From: Earliella scabrosa
Lineage: Eukaryota; Basidiomycota; Agaricomycetes; Polyporales; Polyporaceae
Length of the DNA: 64,000 nucleotides
Direction: 5' to 3'
NCBI GenBank assembly: GCA_022605405.1
Contig: JABYQQ010000006.1
Location: 1,054,001-1,118,000, forward strand
Shown here: positions 10,860 to 23,099 of the stretch, one piece after another
How the letters are laid out: each line of letters opens with the position of its first letter
Numbering within the stretch: position 1 is the stretch's first letter
Notes under the pieces: generated by a model
The model's database searches: none
Seen by the model: only the letters and a program-made list of their open reading frames with translations
Told to the model about the DNA's origin: nothing
Position numbers and translations under genes: made by a program

Positions 10860-13090
10860 CTATAGTTCCGGATGAGTCACTCGCGACTGAGTCCGGTAGG
10901 CAACGTCCTTGAGTGTCTCTATTGTTGAATGAACAGTGTCGAGTTCCGTCATGAGCATCATTGCTCTGACAATCTCCACGTCCACGGGAGGAGGGAATTC
11001 CCGCTCGATTGTGCTCCAGGCGTCTTCCAGACGGGAAACGAAGGTTACTGGGACGCCACATCGAGCGGTATCACTCTCGTACACGAGTGTCAACGGTTGC
11101 ATTACTAGACGCACGAGCGCCGAGGATAAGCGGTGGGGACAGATGATGGGCCAGTCTTCCCGCCGTATGTCCTGACTCTCCTGTTTGCCCTGTCGCAAGC
11201 TGGTCCAGTCTTGAGTTTGTAGAAGGGCCTCGAACTGCAGAAGGACGTCCTGTGCTTTGTCGCTTATTGTCTGTAGCTGGGCCGCAGAGATTTGGTCGTT
11301 GTGCTGACACCTCAATAGACAGAGTAGGACAGATTGAACGGCCTTGCACCACTGCAGGAAGTTTTCGAAGATATGATCTTCGTGGGTCCAGTTTCTCAAC
11401 CTCCAGTCCGCCATGGAAAGAACTATCAACAAATCAGCATCACTGTCATGCAAATACGGGGGCGACATACTACTACGAGTGATTGAGTATGAGACTACTT
11501 CGTCCCAAGGCGCGTCGGCTAGGGTCCAGTAGGTGAGGAGCCTTCTACTTGCGGTCCATGCTACGGTGGTATTCCCGAGAGATAGTGGCGCCAGCGTGGA
11601 TATGATTAGCTCCGATCCATATTGAACCGGAACAAGTGTGCTGACGAGCCTATCCAGAATCGACGCCGTGCTATTGGTCCACTCCTCATCCCGTCTGCTT
11701 TGAGGTACTGCCAACATCCCTTGTAGTGCATATAACACAGCACGTTCCGCTCTAGCCACGTTCTTGAACCAATAGGATCTCCCTGGACTTCTTGGTCCGC
11801 CCCAGTGCTTCTCGCATGTTGTCCAGATGTCCTTGAAGATAGAGCTGAGTTGACCTCGGGGAAGGTCGGATAGAATGATATGGAGGCGCTCGAGGTAATT
11901 GGTGGAGAGTGTAGTTGCGTACACCATTGTTGCCATGGTTCGGTCAAGCGTGCCCGTGTGTCGAGTCACGGTTACTTGCTCGCGTCCGTGCCACGTCGGC
12001 ATATCAACAAGACGCTGCTGAAGTGGCAATGTCACCCACAGCACCATTGAGTTCCCATATCCGCCCTGCATCCGCTCATCTAACCGCCACAACGCCCGGA
12101 AGAAGCGCATAAGCATGTGGGTGATGAAGTTATGGGTCAATCGTATCACTTGATAGGTTGCAAATGCCTGGGGAGATCGATAGCAGCAATCCCCGCTGAA
12201 GCTAGGCATAACGGTGACGACGATCAAGAAAGCGAACAGAATGGCTACCAGGCAGGAGGTCACAGTGGCAACAATATCATGGAGAGTCCACAGAAGGACA
12301 ATCATCCCGACCAGGAAAAGGACAAGAGCAACTTGTAGAATGATAGGAAGGGCTACCACAATGGCACCAACACGCCACCGCAGTAGACCATTTAAGCGAT
12401 ACTGACGGAGACGGGCACTATCCCGCGAGCTCCCGGACAAGCCAGTGATAGCTTGTTGTAGCCACTGCTTCACGATGAGCGTGAGTGATGCCGAAGCCAG
12501 ACTGAAGACTAGGCTGGAAAACCATAGCGCATTGATCCAAACAGCCGATAACGGCGCGTCAAATTGCGGCTGTATGGTGGCGTTGGTGTGGATGGTATGG
12601 GTAGAGTTGACGAAAGGCATGCCAATTGTGAAGCTGTTCAGCTGTGCACTGATTTGCTGTAAGGCGAGTACGGTCGGGTCTGCTGGTCCAGGCTGCAGCA
12701 ACTGGTACGACTGAACGTTGAAAGCGGTCAGAACCGCTGAGAATAGACCGGCCTAAGGATATCTCATTGTCAACGGGCAGTCCGCGCAGACATAGTCACA
12801 TGCTCACGTATACGAGTAGGGTATCCAACTCCTCCTTCCATCGCGATACCAACTCGTCATAGTGGGTCCTGACAACCTCAGCGACCTCTGACCATACTCG
12901 GGTCTTCTCGTCCTCTGAGAATTTCTCCTTGAGAAATTTCTCTACTTCCTTGATGCACTGTCGCTTCAGGCTCTCATCGGGGACAGATTCTCAGCAGACT
13001 CACCTCGGGCGTTGCAAATCTCCAATCGTCGCGGGCCTCGGAGACATGGTCGTTGGGACTCGACTGGGGTTCCTCCGCAGTCTGGCTCAT
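10860..13090 (-). CDS. DUF6535 multi-pass membrane protein, copy A
   Basis: Five exons, complement(10860-11422, 11471-12752, 12808-12948, 13004-13090), with the last intron optional, give about 690 residues when spliced. Order: MSQTAEEPQ start, DDWRFATPE, a cytosolic-looking amphipathic exon (EVEKFLKEKFSEDEKTRVWS), then the DUF6535 core with hydrophobic segments at GLFSAVLTAFNVQSY, AVWINALWFSSLVFSLASASL, VGAIVVALPIILQVALVLFL and LVAILFAFLIVVTVMPSF. A long soluble C-terminal part follows. The family is found in agaricomycetes and has no known function. The 48-nt intron 11423-11470 has no stop and keeps frame, so retention would add 16 residues. Exon lengths of 87, 141 and 1282 nt match copy B exactly. 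Confidence 0.86.
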
Positions 13091-13924
13091 TCTGATAGTT
13101 CGTCATGCATTCAAAGATCTGAGTCGCTTCAGACGATGGGTCACGAACAGACCTTAGGTGGGGGGACGGGCTCGCTGATAGTCGGAAGACGAAAGGCGTG
13201 GGGATGCCCCTCATTCCTTGGCCCCCGTCCCTCAGGGGGCAGCTCCTCGGCGGTAAAATTCGGTTACATAATAGCATATGGGCTATGCAAGCTTCGGGCG
13301 GCACGAGGATGTGGGTGCGTGCGAGCGAACGGATCGAGAGCATCCATGGGACGCGTGAGGTGCCCCGGCTGGTGACAGTATAGACGACAACTTGCGACAG
13401 AGCTCATCCACCTGTCCCTAGTCATAACCAACGATCAGTGTGAGTTAGACGGTGAATGAGCTGCGTTTTTAGCAGGACTCCTAGCTATCCTCACGCTAGG
13501 CGTGTAGGGAATGAGCGCTCAGCGCCCAGCCTGTATCATACATCGCCACAGCAATTCAATGTGTACGTTCTGGCTCATATCCGAGTCATAGCGTGTCTTC
13601 TCCAAATACTTCGCTATTTGCAGTCACACTCAATTCAAAATGTCCTATAATCGGTCACGCGATACACCTCTAGACGATACACCTCCACAATTCGCGTTGC
13701 CACCGGTTTTGAGGTCTCACATCTCTACTGTTCCCATGCATACGGCACAACCATAGTAGTCCCTATCATCTGCGCCACAGTGTCAGCAACCTGTGCCTGT
13801 GTAACTTAAATCTGTAAAGACCCACACGCAGGAACTACCCTTCTTTGTAAAGGAAAGAAGTAGGGAACGATCCATGCCTGTGACTTCGCAAATTCAAGAG
13901 AGCTGCTATGTTGACAATCATCGG

Positions 13925-16193
13925 TCAGACATGAGCATGGGTTTCAACGACACATACCTCGATATGTTGTTCATGTCTCAACTTAGCTGCCAAGACTTTG
14001 AGGGTATTCAACGCGGGACCAATTGAATTCCACTCCGTTCCTATCATGAGGTTTTTCACCAATTGGAAGTCCATCGGGGATGGAAAGGACCGCTCAATGG
14101 TGTACCAGGTGCCCTCCAGAGTCGTCACAAATGATTCGGGGATTGCATGACGTGCGTGCCCCTTTTCATACACATGTCTGAGAGGTCGGAGTAATCTACC
14201 CACAAAAACCGCTGACAGGCGATGGGGGCAGACGTTGATCCACTGATCGCGCCACAATTCTTTGAATGAATGTTTCTCCTCCCCGAGGCTCGACCAGTTC
14301 TGTTGCCAGAGGAGGTCCTCGAATTGCAAGAGAGCAACCCGCGCCTTATCGCAAATGCTCCTCAGCTGAGTAGCAGAGATACTGCCATTGTCGTGGGACC
14401 TCGAGATGCAGAGCAATACGCATTGCGCAGCGCGACACCATCCCCTGAAATTGTCGAAGGTATACTCTTCGTGGCTCCAGTGCCGTAGCCGCCAGTCGGC
14501 GACAGAGAGTACTGTTCCGGATCCCGGATTAGTGAGATACATGAAACGTAATAGGAAAGCGTACCACTGCGGACATCAAAGTAAGATATGACATCTTGCG
14601 AGGGTATCTCCGTCAAAGTCCAGTATGTGGCTAGGTGGTCACTCGCACGCCACGCTAAGGCATTGTTGCCAATGGCCAGAGGTGCCAAAGTCGTGACGAT
14701 AAGCTCCGTTCCGTACCGATCCGGTATAACCGTGCTAACCACCCGACCCAAGATGGAGATGGTGTTGTTGATCCATTCATCGTCTCTCGCACCTTCAGGA
14801 ACAACCAGCATCTGCCGCGCTGCATATATCACTGAAAGCTCCGCTTTTGAGACGTTGTTGAACCAATGGTAGCGTCCTGGTCCCTTTGCACCTCCCCAAT
14901 GTTGCTCGCAGGTCGCCCAAATGTCCTGAAGTGCTGGATTGAGTTGCCCCCACGGTAGGTCGGACAGAACGACATGTAGACGATCGAGGTAGGCTGGGGA
15001 GAGTGTGGTGGAGTATGCCGTTGTCGCCATACTGCGATCGAGCGTGCCAGTATAGCGAGTTATAGTGGTCTGCTCCCGCCCATGCCATGTTGGCATGTCA
15101 ACCAAGCGTCGTTCGAGGGGCATTGTCAACCACAACACTAGAGAGTCATCCCATCCTCCTCGAATCTTTCCGTCCAGCCGCCATATTGCTCTGAAGAGGC
15201 GGGATAGCATATGTGTGACCGTGTTATGGGCAAGACGTATGACTTGATACACTGCAAAAGCCTGGGGGGAACGGTAGCAGCAATCCCAGCTGAAGACGGG
15301 GAGGACGGTCACGACGACCAGGAATGCGAAAAGGATGGCTACCAACAGCGTGGTGACGGTGGCAACAATGGCGTGTAGCGTCCATAGGAGGACTATCATG
15401 CCCACAAGAAACAGGATCAGCGCAAGATGTAGGAGGATAGGGAGGGCTACGACAATGGCCCCTACACGCCACCGGATAAGACCGTTCAAACGATACTGCC
15501 GGAGACGGGCGCTCTCCCTTGACGTCCCCGACAAGCCGGTAATGGCCTGCTGCAACCACTGCTTGACAATAAGCGTTAGGGACGCGGAGCCCAGACTGCA
15601 TACAAGGCTCGAAAACCACAAGGTGTTGATCCAAACGGCGGAGGAAGGCGCCTGGAAGGAGGGCTCGATGGTGACATTTGCGCGAACGTTATGGGTGGAG
15701 TTGACGAAGGGCGACGCGATCATGAAACTGTTGAGTTGCGTACTGATCTGCTGCAAGGCCAGCACGGTCGTATCCGCCGGCGCTGGCTGCAAGAGCTGGT
15801 ATGATTGCACGTTGAAAGCAGTCAATACCGCGGAGAATAAACCGGCCTATTATGACATTACAGTTACGATGAGAGAGATGGGGGGGTGCTGCTGCGAAAC
15901 GGATACTCACATATACGAGCAGAGTGTCCGATTCTTCCTTCCATCGCGACGTCAGCTCCTCGTAGTGGGTCTTGACGACTTCGGCTGCTTCTGACCAGAC
16001 TTGAGCCTTCTGCTCCTCGGGAAATTGGTCCTTCAACGACTTCTCCACTTCCTGTGTGCGGAATTGTCTCAATCATTTGTCGGAGGATTCTACTCAGGGA
16101 ACTGACCGCCGGCGTAGCAAATCTCCAATCATCTAACGCTTCAAACGCGTGAGCGCTGGGATTGGATGTGGGCTCAGCGATGGATTGGCTCAT
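13925..16193 (-). CDS. DUF6535 multi-pass membrane protein, copy B
   Basis: Four introns' worth of signals resolve to complement(13925-14511, 14565-15846, 15911-16051, 16107-16193), 698 residues. The start MSQSIAEPTSNPS at 16193 aligns with copy A. The same four hydrophobic segments occur in the 1282-nt third exon, including AVWINTLWFSSLVCSLGSASL and VGAIVVALPILLHLALILFL. Unlike copies A and C, the last intron (14512-14564, 53 nt) must be removed to keep frame. The C-terminus (AAKLRHEQHIEVCVVETHAHV) differs from the others. It lies head to tail with copy A (0.8 kb apart), which points to tandem duplication. Function unknown. Confidence 0.86.
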
Positions 16194-16199
16194 CCTGTA

Positions 16200-17230
16200 G
16201 CTCAGGATACAGTCAGAGACACGTTCTGCGTCAAGTTGAGACGATGGGGCACAAACTCACCTCAGCTAGGGGGCGGGCTTGCTGACGGTCGGAAGACAAG
16301 AGGTATGGGCACGCCCCAGTCTTCGACATGCAGCTCCTGAGCAATTATTCCCATGGCATAACTGGCTGTGGGCGATGCAAGGTGGCACGAGAATGTGGGT
16401 GCGTGCGACCAAGCAGTGTACGAGCATCCCTTGGGCGGCGTGTAAGACGCCCCGCCGATAACAGTAGGAACGACAGCATGCGGCAAACATACTCCCCTTG
16501 GCCACAGCCTGTGAGGTTTCAAGCATCAGTTTGAGGTCGAGAGACCAGGTTCAACCGTCGACAGAGCTCGCCCAGCTGTCCTCAAGGTTGGCGGTGTCGA
16601 CTTGTGTGTATGATGCAAGCGCTGAGCGCCCAAGGGGCCAGGTGTGCGGTCAGAAGCCGCACAAGAGACAATCGGTGGGACAATTGCACAACACGAGGCC
16701 GTGATAGAAGATGTTTCCTCGGCACGACTTCCATACCGATTGTAGTCGATTTCTATGAACGCTCGTCATCCTCGTCGAGCGGTATGAATTGGGGTATCTC
16801 ACCTTTCGTGTGCTTGAATCTTCCTGGTGATCTGGACTAAGTAAGTTGCATCTCGTAAGATAGCGGACCCTCGATAGCTCGAGGAGAGACCTCCAGGGTA
16901 TCTGCCTATCGCGAGATCCAGACGCCTGTGGTGGTACGCGATCGATCGTCTAGCACCGAAGTCGGACTTGCATCCAAATCTGTGCTTCGGACGAGTTGAC
17001 TCGCGCTGAGGCGTACTAGTTGGAAGTCAGATGACGTTGTACTGTTGGATAAGCTGAAGAGTTGCTCACTAACGCGGAAGCGGCCTCGAACTCATCAACG
17101 TGTACATTGTGAACTCCGAGGAAGTCGTACCTCTGCCGGATTCCCACTTCTATCAAATAAGTTGGACAGGACGACTAGCCTGTATCACCGTCAGCGTTGA
17201 GTTATTACTGCACCCACTCTTGACTTCTCG
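16200..17230. other. Intergenic stretch with a possible second relic of the 538-residue family
   Basis: No intact gene. At about 16793-16838 one frame reads GISPFVCLNLPGDLD, and 17079-17114 reads SGLELINVYIVN. These resemble residues 25-39 and 135-146 of the intact family member at 50042-51658 (LPVALYTLIDLPDAE; SGLTVVNLQIVN) and are in the correct order and orientation. The similarity is short and could be chance. The rest, including the 5' flank of DUF6535 copy B, shows nothing. Confidence 0.35.
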
Positions 17231-17233
17231 TCA

Positions 17234-17940
17234 TCAGTTGAGAAAGCGAGGATGACGAGAGCTGCGCGCGAGATATCGCGGCGGGCAGTAAGGAGCGGCG
17301 CGGGGTCGCCACATATGTACAGACGCTGGGGCGTGAGGAAAATGTGGCGAGCGCAATGTGTGGATAGACGTCATGTACAGGAGGACAGCGGGGACGGACA
17401 ACATGTCAAGTATCAAGCAATGACACAGCAGATGGAAGCGGCAACAACGCCGAAAGCAAGGAAAAGCAAACATACAAGCAAAGCAAGTCACCACAGCATA
17501 CATAGCGGAGAGCGGACAGGCGCGAGGACGATCAGCACAACCAAGACACAGAGCAACAAGACGATACAACGAGCACGACGGACAGCGCACACCAAACAAG
17601 ACAAGACAAGACATACCAAGAAAATCGCACTCGTTCCTTCGTCTAAGCGTGCGTGCATCCGCGCCGGGCCACCAGCGCCCCCTCCGACACGGACGCACGC
17701 GCATACCTTCCCGTCTACTAGCCGCATAAAACCCCTCGCAGAAAGTCGGGCGCCGGGTTGTTGGACGGCCAGCACGCGTGCGCTGGCCGGGCGAGGCGCT
17801 TGAGAGATCGTGTGGGACTAATGCGCGCGAGCGCGGCATCTGTGAGGGGTGCGGCGCGTCAGCTTCTCGTTCACATTTCGGTGAGCAGAGGTGTGGAGGA
17901 GAAAAGAAGGAAGGGTCGGGTCTTCAGGTTCGGATGTACA
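17234..17940 (-). repeat. Orphan copy of the 3' flank of the C2H2 zinc-finger genes
   Basis: This block closely matches the sequence just downstream of the zinc-finger gene at 23904-25042 (that is, about 23450-23830). The longest near-identical stretch runs from about 17610 to 17710 and corresponds to 23490-23580; a second runs from about 17770 to 17910, including GTGGGACTAATGCGCGCGAG. The same block occurs reverse-complemented at 43320-43590 beside the other C2H2 gene. Here no zinc-finger coding sequence follows on the expected side (after 17940), so only the flank was copied or kept. An open frame of about 200 codons on the minus strand is partly shared by the copies but has no family signature, so I treat it as non-coding. 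Confidence 0.75.
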
Positions 17941-18155
17941 GGGTGACGCTGTAGGAGTATTTGTGGAGTCGAAGGTACCTACAAATCATGCCCGCTGATG
18001 CGGTGCGGATGAATGCAAGGCGGTCACCTCTCCGTTCTGTATGATAAAAGCGTCTTCGTTCTAAAGTAGGAAGAAACGAAGGATCGATGAAGAACGTATT
18101 GCACGAGCTCCACCGTGAAGTACAGAGGAAACTCTGTACTACAAGATGCGGGAGT

Positions 18156-19877
18156 TCACACCTCCCGATCACAGTGCGATGAGTGCACTGCTTCATTGCA
18201 GGACGAACACAGATGATGCGTTTGTAAGGCGCATCCCCGCGCACTTCCAGGGGTAATAACCCCCATTTGAAAGGGACGTGACACCCCAGACTCTCTCGCG
18301 AACACCAAGTCGTCCGAGTCTGAGCGTGCGGCTGATGTATCCGCAGCAACGTGGTTTGCGCCGTGCAAGTTCAGTATGAAGCGCGACGTCAGGATAGAAG
18401 TGAGTCTGAGTGCGTTCGTTAGTGAGGCGGCTTTTACAGTTTCGACGTAGATCATGGACGCACACGCCTATCAGAATTGAGATAGCTGATGCATACTGTC
18501 ATCCGGTCCATCCGTAGGACGCATGTCAGTATCGGGATTCTGGCTTTTGGGCTGAGAGACCGTGATCAGATACAACTCACGTTGAACGCTTGTCGGCATA
18601 GTCCCAGTCCGACTACATTCGCGGCCAGGAGCATCCTGACGAGGACGTGATGTCAGTGATCACCCTATCTTTGTGTTTGATACATCAGATTTTGCTCACA
18701 CAAAGTATAGTGTTCCTGGACCGGGATCAATGTGTCAGTGTGGTACGGTCAGCAGTTGCTTCCCGTAAAGTACTCACCGTCTCGCACCAGTATACCCATC
18801 ATCTGATGCCGTAGACAGAGGTCAGGCGAGTTCCGGTATATCAGCCACATTTTGCGCCAAGTGACGACGAGCACCAGACCGTCGGCGCATATTGACGCTG
18901 CTCGTGCAACGATTAAGCCTGGGGTGGCGCCGGTGAGCATCTCATGACGATTCAAGCCGGTCTTGTAATAGTGGTACCCACAACTAGAATAGCAATGAGT
19001 GAGCCTCAATCGAGTCGTGAGAGATGACAGCTCACTTCTGGTATTCCTCGACGCTGATGAGCAAGCCGAAACCGCACGTGAGGATGGGATAGGCGGTGAT
19101 GATTCCCTTGGAGCGTACGAATGTGTACTACAACTGGATGTTACGTCTAGAAGAGTAGTAGGTGGACATTTGAGCGTACCGTCATGATTGCTGGGTTGAC
19201 CATGCTCAGAATGAGTACAGCAGCAAAGCTCGCCCAACTACCATCCGAGATAGCGTACACCCTGAGTGTGGCGAATACTGGAACTGTATGAGAATCCAGG
19301 GACACGCATTCTATTGGGATGCGAATGACTCACATGCACACGATGTGAGAAGGGCCACGATGCAGACGCCCATCACGCGCAAAAACACCTCGCAGCTTAT
19401 GGAAGGTTAGCTGAAGCTTGCGACCATACGAATCGCAAACTCTCACCTCTATACATTCAGCATCCATCCATTACACCATTAGATGTGTGGGAGTATGCAA
19501 GAGTCTCGCTAGGACGAACCTGAAGCGAGTGGCGTGTCCAATTTTCTGCGAAGCACAGAATGAATGCGGTTAACAGGGGCGGATATCGACCTGCGTAGAA
19601 CAGCACAGATGAGGCACACAACCCTCGGGGCCATATAAACCGGATCTCGGGGCCGAGAGTCAAGACGTAGTCGAAGCAGAGAAGTGCTGATAGTTCCATC
19701 AGCGTGGGCGCAACTACAGAGGTAACCTGGATAAGTAACGAACCTGAGGAACTGTAGTACAGATAAGACCCGGTATGGCTGTGTGAGAGATGAGCACGAT
19801 ATGCTATCGACGATGTCATCAAATACGTACTCGACATATACTGCATCCAAAATGGCCTGAATGCGCGACTGATCCAT
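18156..19877 (-). CDS. DUF6533 seven-helix-like membrane protein, copy D
   Basis: A multi-exon gene beginning MDQSRIQAILDAVYVEY at 19877. The diagnostic DUF6533 block follows near 19690-19540: LLCFDYVLTLGPEIRFIW, then ASSVLFYAGRYPPLLTAFIL. Later exons encode FATLRVYAISDGSW, a helix around ARAASICADGLVLVVTWRKM, a short MLLAANVVGLGLCRQAFN exon, and a last exon with LTSILTSRFILNLHGANHVA. The last exon continues in frame to a stop at 18156. Hydrophobic segments recur in each exon, giving about seven membrane passes. The family is agaricomycete-specific and uncharacterised. Exact boundaries of the two smallest exons are uncertain. Its closest relatives in the window are the genes starting at 53105 and 55675. 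Confidence 0.8.
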
Positions 19878-20491
19878 TGAATTCAACAGCGTCGAGAGCG
19901 GTAGAAGAGAGAGATCGAAACCTGCGACTTCAGCCTTTCTCACTTACGCTGTGCATTTATGTCGTGCATCTGGGTGGCACTGCCTCACGTGAGTGGCACT
20001 GCACCATTCTGAACGTGAGGATTTGAGGTGCCTGTACAACCGCTGTATTCATTCCATTCAGCCATCCGAGGCGGCATGATCGCGCTACTCACGGTTGAAT
20101 CTAGCTGCAAATGATCAGCTTTGCGGTAAGAGAGTCTCTGTGAGACGCATGAATGGGCTCACCTTCTCATCGAGTTTGACAACCGGTATGGACAGTGTCA
20201 AGCGGGGCTCGGATGGTACATCCAAAGTAGGCAACTGCCCGAGACACCTGAATGGTAATGTCATGACCACATCTCCCGCCCGGGTTCTAGACTTCGTGTT
20301 CGGAGTGTTTCAACGTTCATCGATGATCGTGTGGTAGTATTTGGCAGTAGTAAAAACCGCACCAGACGCCGATAGCTTCTCCGAGTACGTCACGGCTGAC
20401 ATTGAGGGGACACGACATATGAATAGAGACCTCTGAAGCTCGATATATTGACATCAGTGAGCACGATCACCACACTGACCGATAAAGGCAA
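19878..20491. other. Intergenic, nothing recognised
   Basis: The space between the DUF6533 copy D start and the end of DUF6535 copy C. There is no open frame of interest, no repeat and no clear promoter element beyond what two flanking minus-strand genes would need. Confidence 0.5.
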
Positions 20492-22943
20492 CTATGGCCT
20501 ATTCGGATCAGCTACGTTGTGCTCATGAGCTGAGGACTGCGGCAGACCCTGCTCGATATGCTGAGTATGAAGGACACAATTCGTAGGGGACCCAAAGCTC
20601 ACCGCGTCGTCAATAGCAGTTGATGTACGAGGACATTGTTGGTGCGTGGGGAGGATATTCTCATGGTTCGTCTGGACCGCCAATTGTTTGAGGGTCATCA
20701 AGGACGGAACGACATTCGGCATTTCACTTGAAAGATGAAGCACCTTGGCTAGGTCGATGTCGACGGGAAAGGGATAGGCTTGCTGGACCGCACACCATGA
20801 ATTCTCCAGCGTTGCAATGAAGGAGTCTGGAACAGCGTCATATGCACAGTTCTCCTGATAGATGACTGTCAGGGGATGGAGGATCCATGCAACCAACAGT
20901 GCCGACACCCGGTGAGGCAGGATATTGGCCCATACGTCTTGCCTGCCCAACTGCACTTCGTGCTGCTCTGGTCCGAGGTTGGGCCAGTCCTGTCGCTCCA
21001 AAAGTTCTTCGAATTGCAGGAGCGTCGCTCGTGCGGTCTGATAGACTGTCAAGAGCTGGGATGGGGAAATATTGCTGTTTCCGTGTGATCTCGAGATGCA
21101 GAGTAGAGCGCATTGAACGACCCTGCACCATTCCATGAAGCTGTCGAAGACGTAATTTTCGTGGTACCAGTTGTTCAGCCGCCATTGGACGACGGCCAGT
21201 ACTGACAGCCAATCAGTGGCAGCGTACACGAGGAACAATGAGCACTCACTACTTCGTATGTCAGAGTACGTAGTCACCTCTGTCCATGGCAGCTTCGCTT
21301 GGATCCAAAAGGTAGCGAGTTGGCGACTTACACTCCACCCTAGCGCGTTGTTTCCGACTAGGCACAACGGAGCGAGCGTCGATATGACGAACCCAGACCC
21401 ACATTCTGGCGAAATCACGGTGGAGACGATCCGGTCGTAGATCGTCTTTGTGCTACGCATCCAAGCTTCGTCCCGACATTCCATGGGAACGGATAGCATT
21501 TTCCGCAGTGCATACAGGACTGAACGCTCCAGTCCAGACACCGTATGGAACCAGCGGTTATACCCAAGGCTTGAGCGGCCGCTCATGTGCACCTCGCATG
21601 TCCTCCAGATGTCGTTTAAGGCTGGTGCAACCTGCCGCCTGGACAGATCAGAGAGGAGGATGTGGATGCTGTCGAGGTAGCTGGCAGAGAGAGTAACGGC
21701 GTAGGCCGTCGTGATCATGCTCCGGTCCAGGTGTCCGCGGTGGCGAGTAATGATGGCCTGCTCGCGGCCAAGCCATGTTGGTATGTCCGAGACGCGGTAC
21801 TCGAACCAAAGCGTCAGCGTACACGCTAGGCGGTCCATGACAGGCTGTCCTCGAATCCTCAGGTCTATATCCCATGCTTTCCTACAGACACGGTTCATTG
21901 CGTGGATCGCGGTGTTGTACGCAACTCGTATCGCCTCGAAGACTGCAACCGTCTGGGGCGAGCGGTAGCAGCAATCCCAACTAAACGCCGGCATGATGGT
22001 GACAATGATCAGGAATGCGAACAAGGCTACGACGAGGAACGTCGTCACGGCCGCGACCGTGTTGTGAAGAGTCCACAGCAGGATCGTCATTCCGCCGAGG
22101 AACAGGATGAGGGCGAGTTGCAAGAAGATGGGCAGTGCAACGACGATGGTTCCGACACGCCACCTGATAAGACCGTTAAGGCGGTACTGGCGGAGTCTGG
22201 CGCTCTGGCGGGAGGTTCCTGATACGCCTGAGACGGCCTGCTGCAGCCACTGCTTGACTACGAGGGCAAGTGACGCGGAAGCGAGACTGAGCACCAGGCC
22301 TGAGAACCAGAGGATGTTGATCCAAACGGCAGAGGATGGGGCTTGAAAGGACTCGACTCCCGGGGCACGAACATCCTGGGTAGAGTTGACGAAGGGTAAC
22401 GCGACGGTGAAGCTGTCGAGCTTGGAGTTGATCTGCTGTAACACAACGAGAGTGGAATCGGTGGGGTCTGGTTGCAACAGCTGGTACGATTGTACGTTGA
22501 ACGCCGTCAGAACGGCGGAGAAGAGACCCGCCTGATGCATACCACATCAGCAGCATACCACATCCGAAGTCAGCGTGACACTCACATAGACTAGGAGTGT
22601 ATCCATCTCCTCCTTCCACCTAGTCACCAGCCCGTCGTAGTGCGTCTTGACGACCTCCGCCGCCTCCGACCATACTCTGTCCTTCTCTTCGGGCTCAAAC
22701 GCGTTCCGGAGCGACGCCTCCACCTCCTATGCCATGCGTCGTGTCTCTAGTTAGCGTGCGGAATGAGGATAGACAGGCTGCGCGTTACTCACCTCCGGTG
22801 TGGCAAATCTCCAGTCATCATCTCCTGGGCCAGTCTGTTCTCCTTCTCCGAGCGCAGGGGGGACGTGTCCGTTGCGATCAAGGGACTGTTCACAGTCACA
22901 ATTAGCACGGCGCCACAACCAAATGACGAGAAGGATTCACCAT
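20492..22943 (-). CDS. DUF6535 multi-pass membrane protein, copy C
   Basis: Best model: complement(20492-21201, 21250-22531, 22586-22726, 22793-22885, 22941-22943), 742 residues. The ATG at 22943-22941 is directly followed by a GTGAAT donor, so exon 1 is only the start codon plus 5' UTR; the next exon begins SLDRNGHVPPALGEGEQTGP and reaches the family DDWRFATPE. The 141-nt and 1282-nt exons have exactly the lengths seen in copies A and B. The 48-nt intron 21202-21249 is stop-free and in frame. The C-terminus is extended (THQQCPRTSTAIDDAVSFGS onward). Four hydrophobic segments are kept. If the tiny first exon is wrong, another start upstream would change only the first residues. Confidence 0.83.
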
Positions 22944-23099
22944 GGATCGCTAGTAAGTCCGACAGAGTCTCTCTGTGTGTTGAATCGATGCCGGCGTGTG
23001 GAACGTTGAGCACTACTGCTCCGCGGGATATAAGGTTTTGCGCGAGACGCCAGAGCTAAGGTGGGCGCGTGTGAATGAACGATAGAGCTGTACTTGGGT

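Noticed and set aside
17234..17839. 200-codon minus frame partly shared with 23182-23721
   Set aside because: Similarity extends across all frames and into the inverted copy at 43.3 kb where the frame breaks, so it reflects DNA homology of a flank, not a protein.
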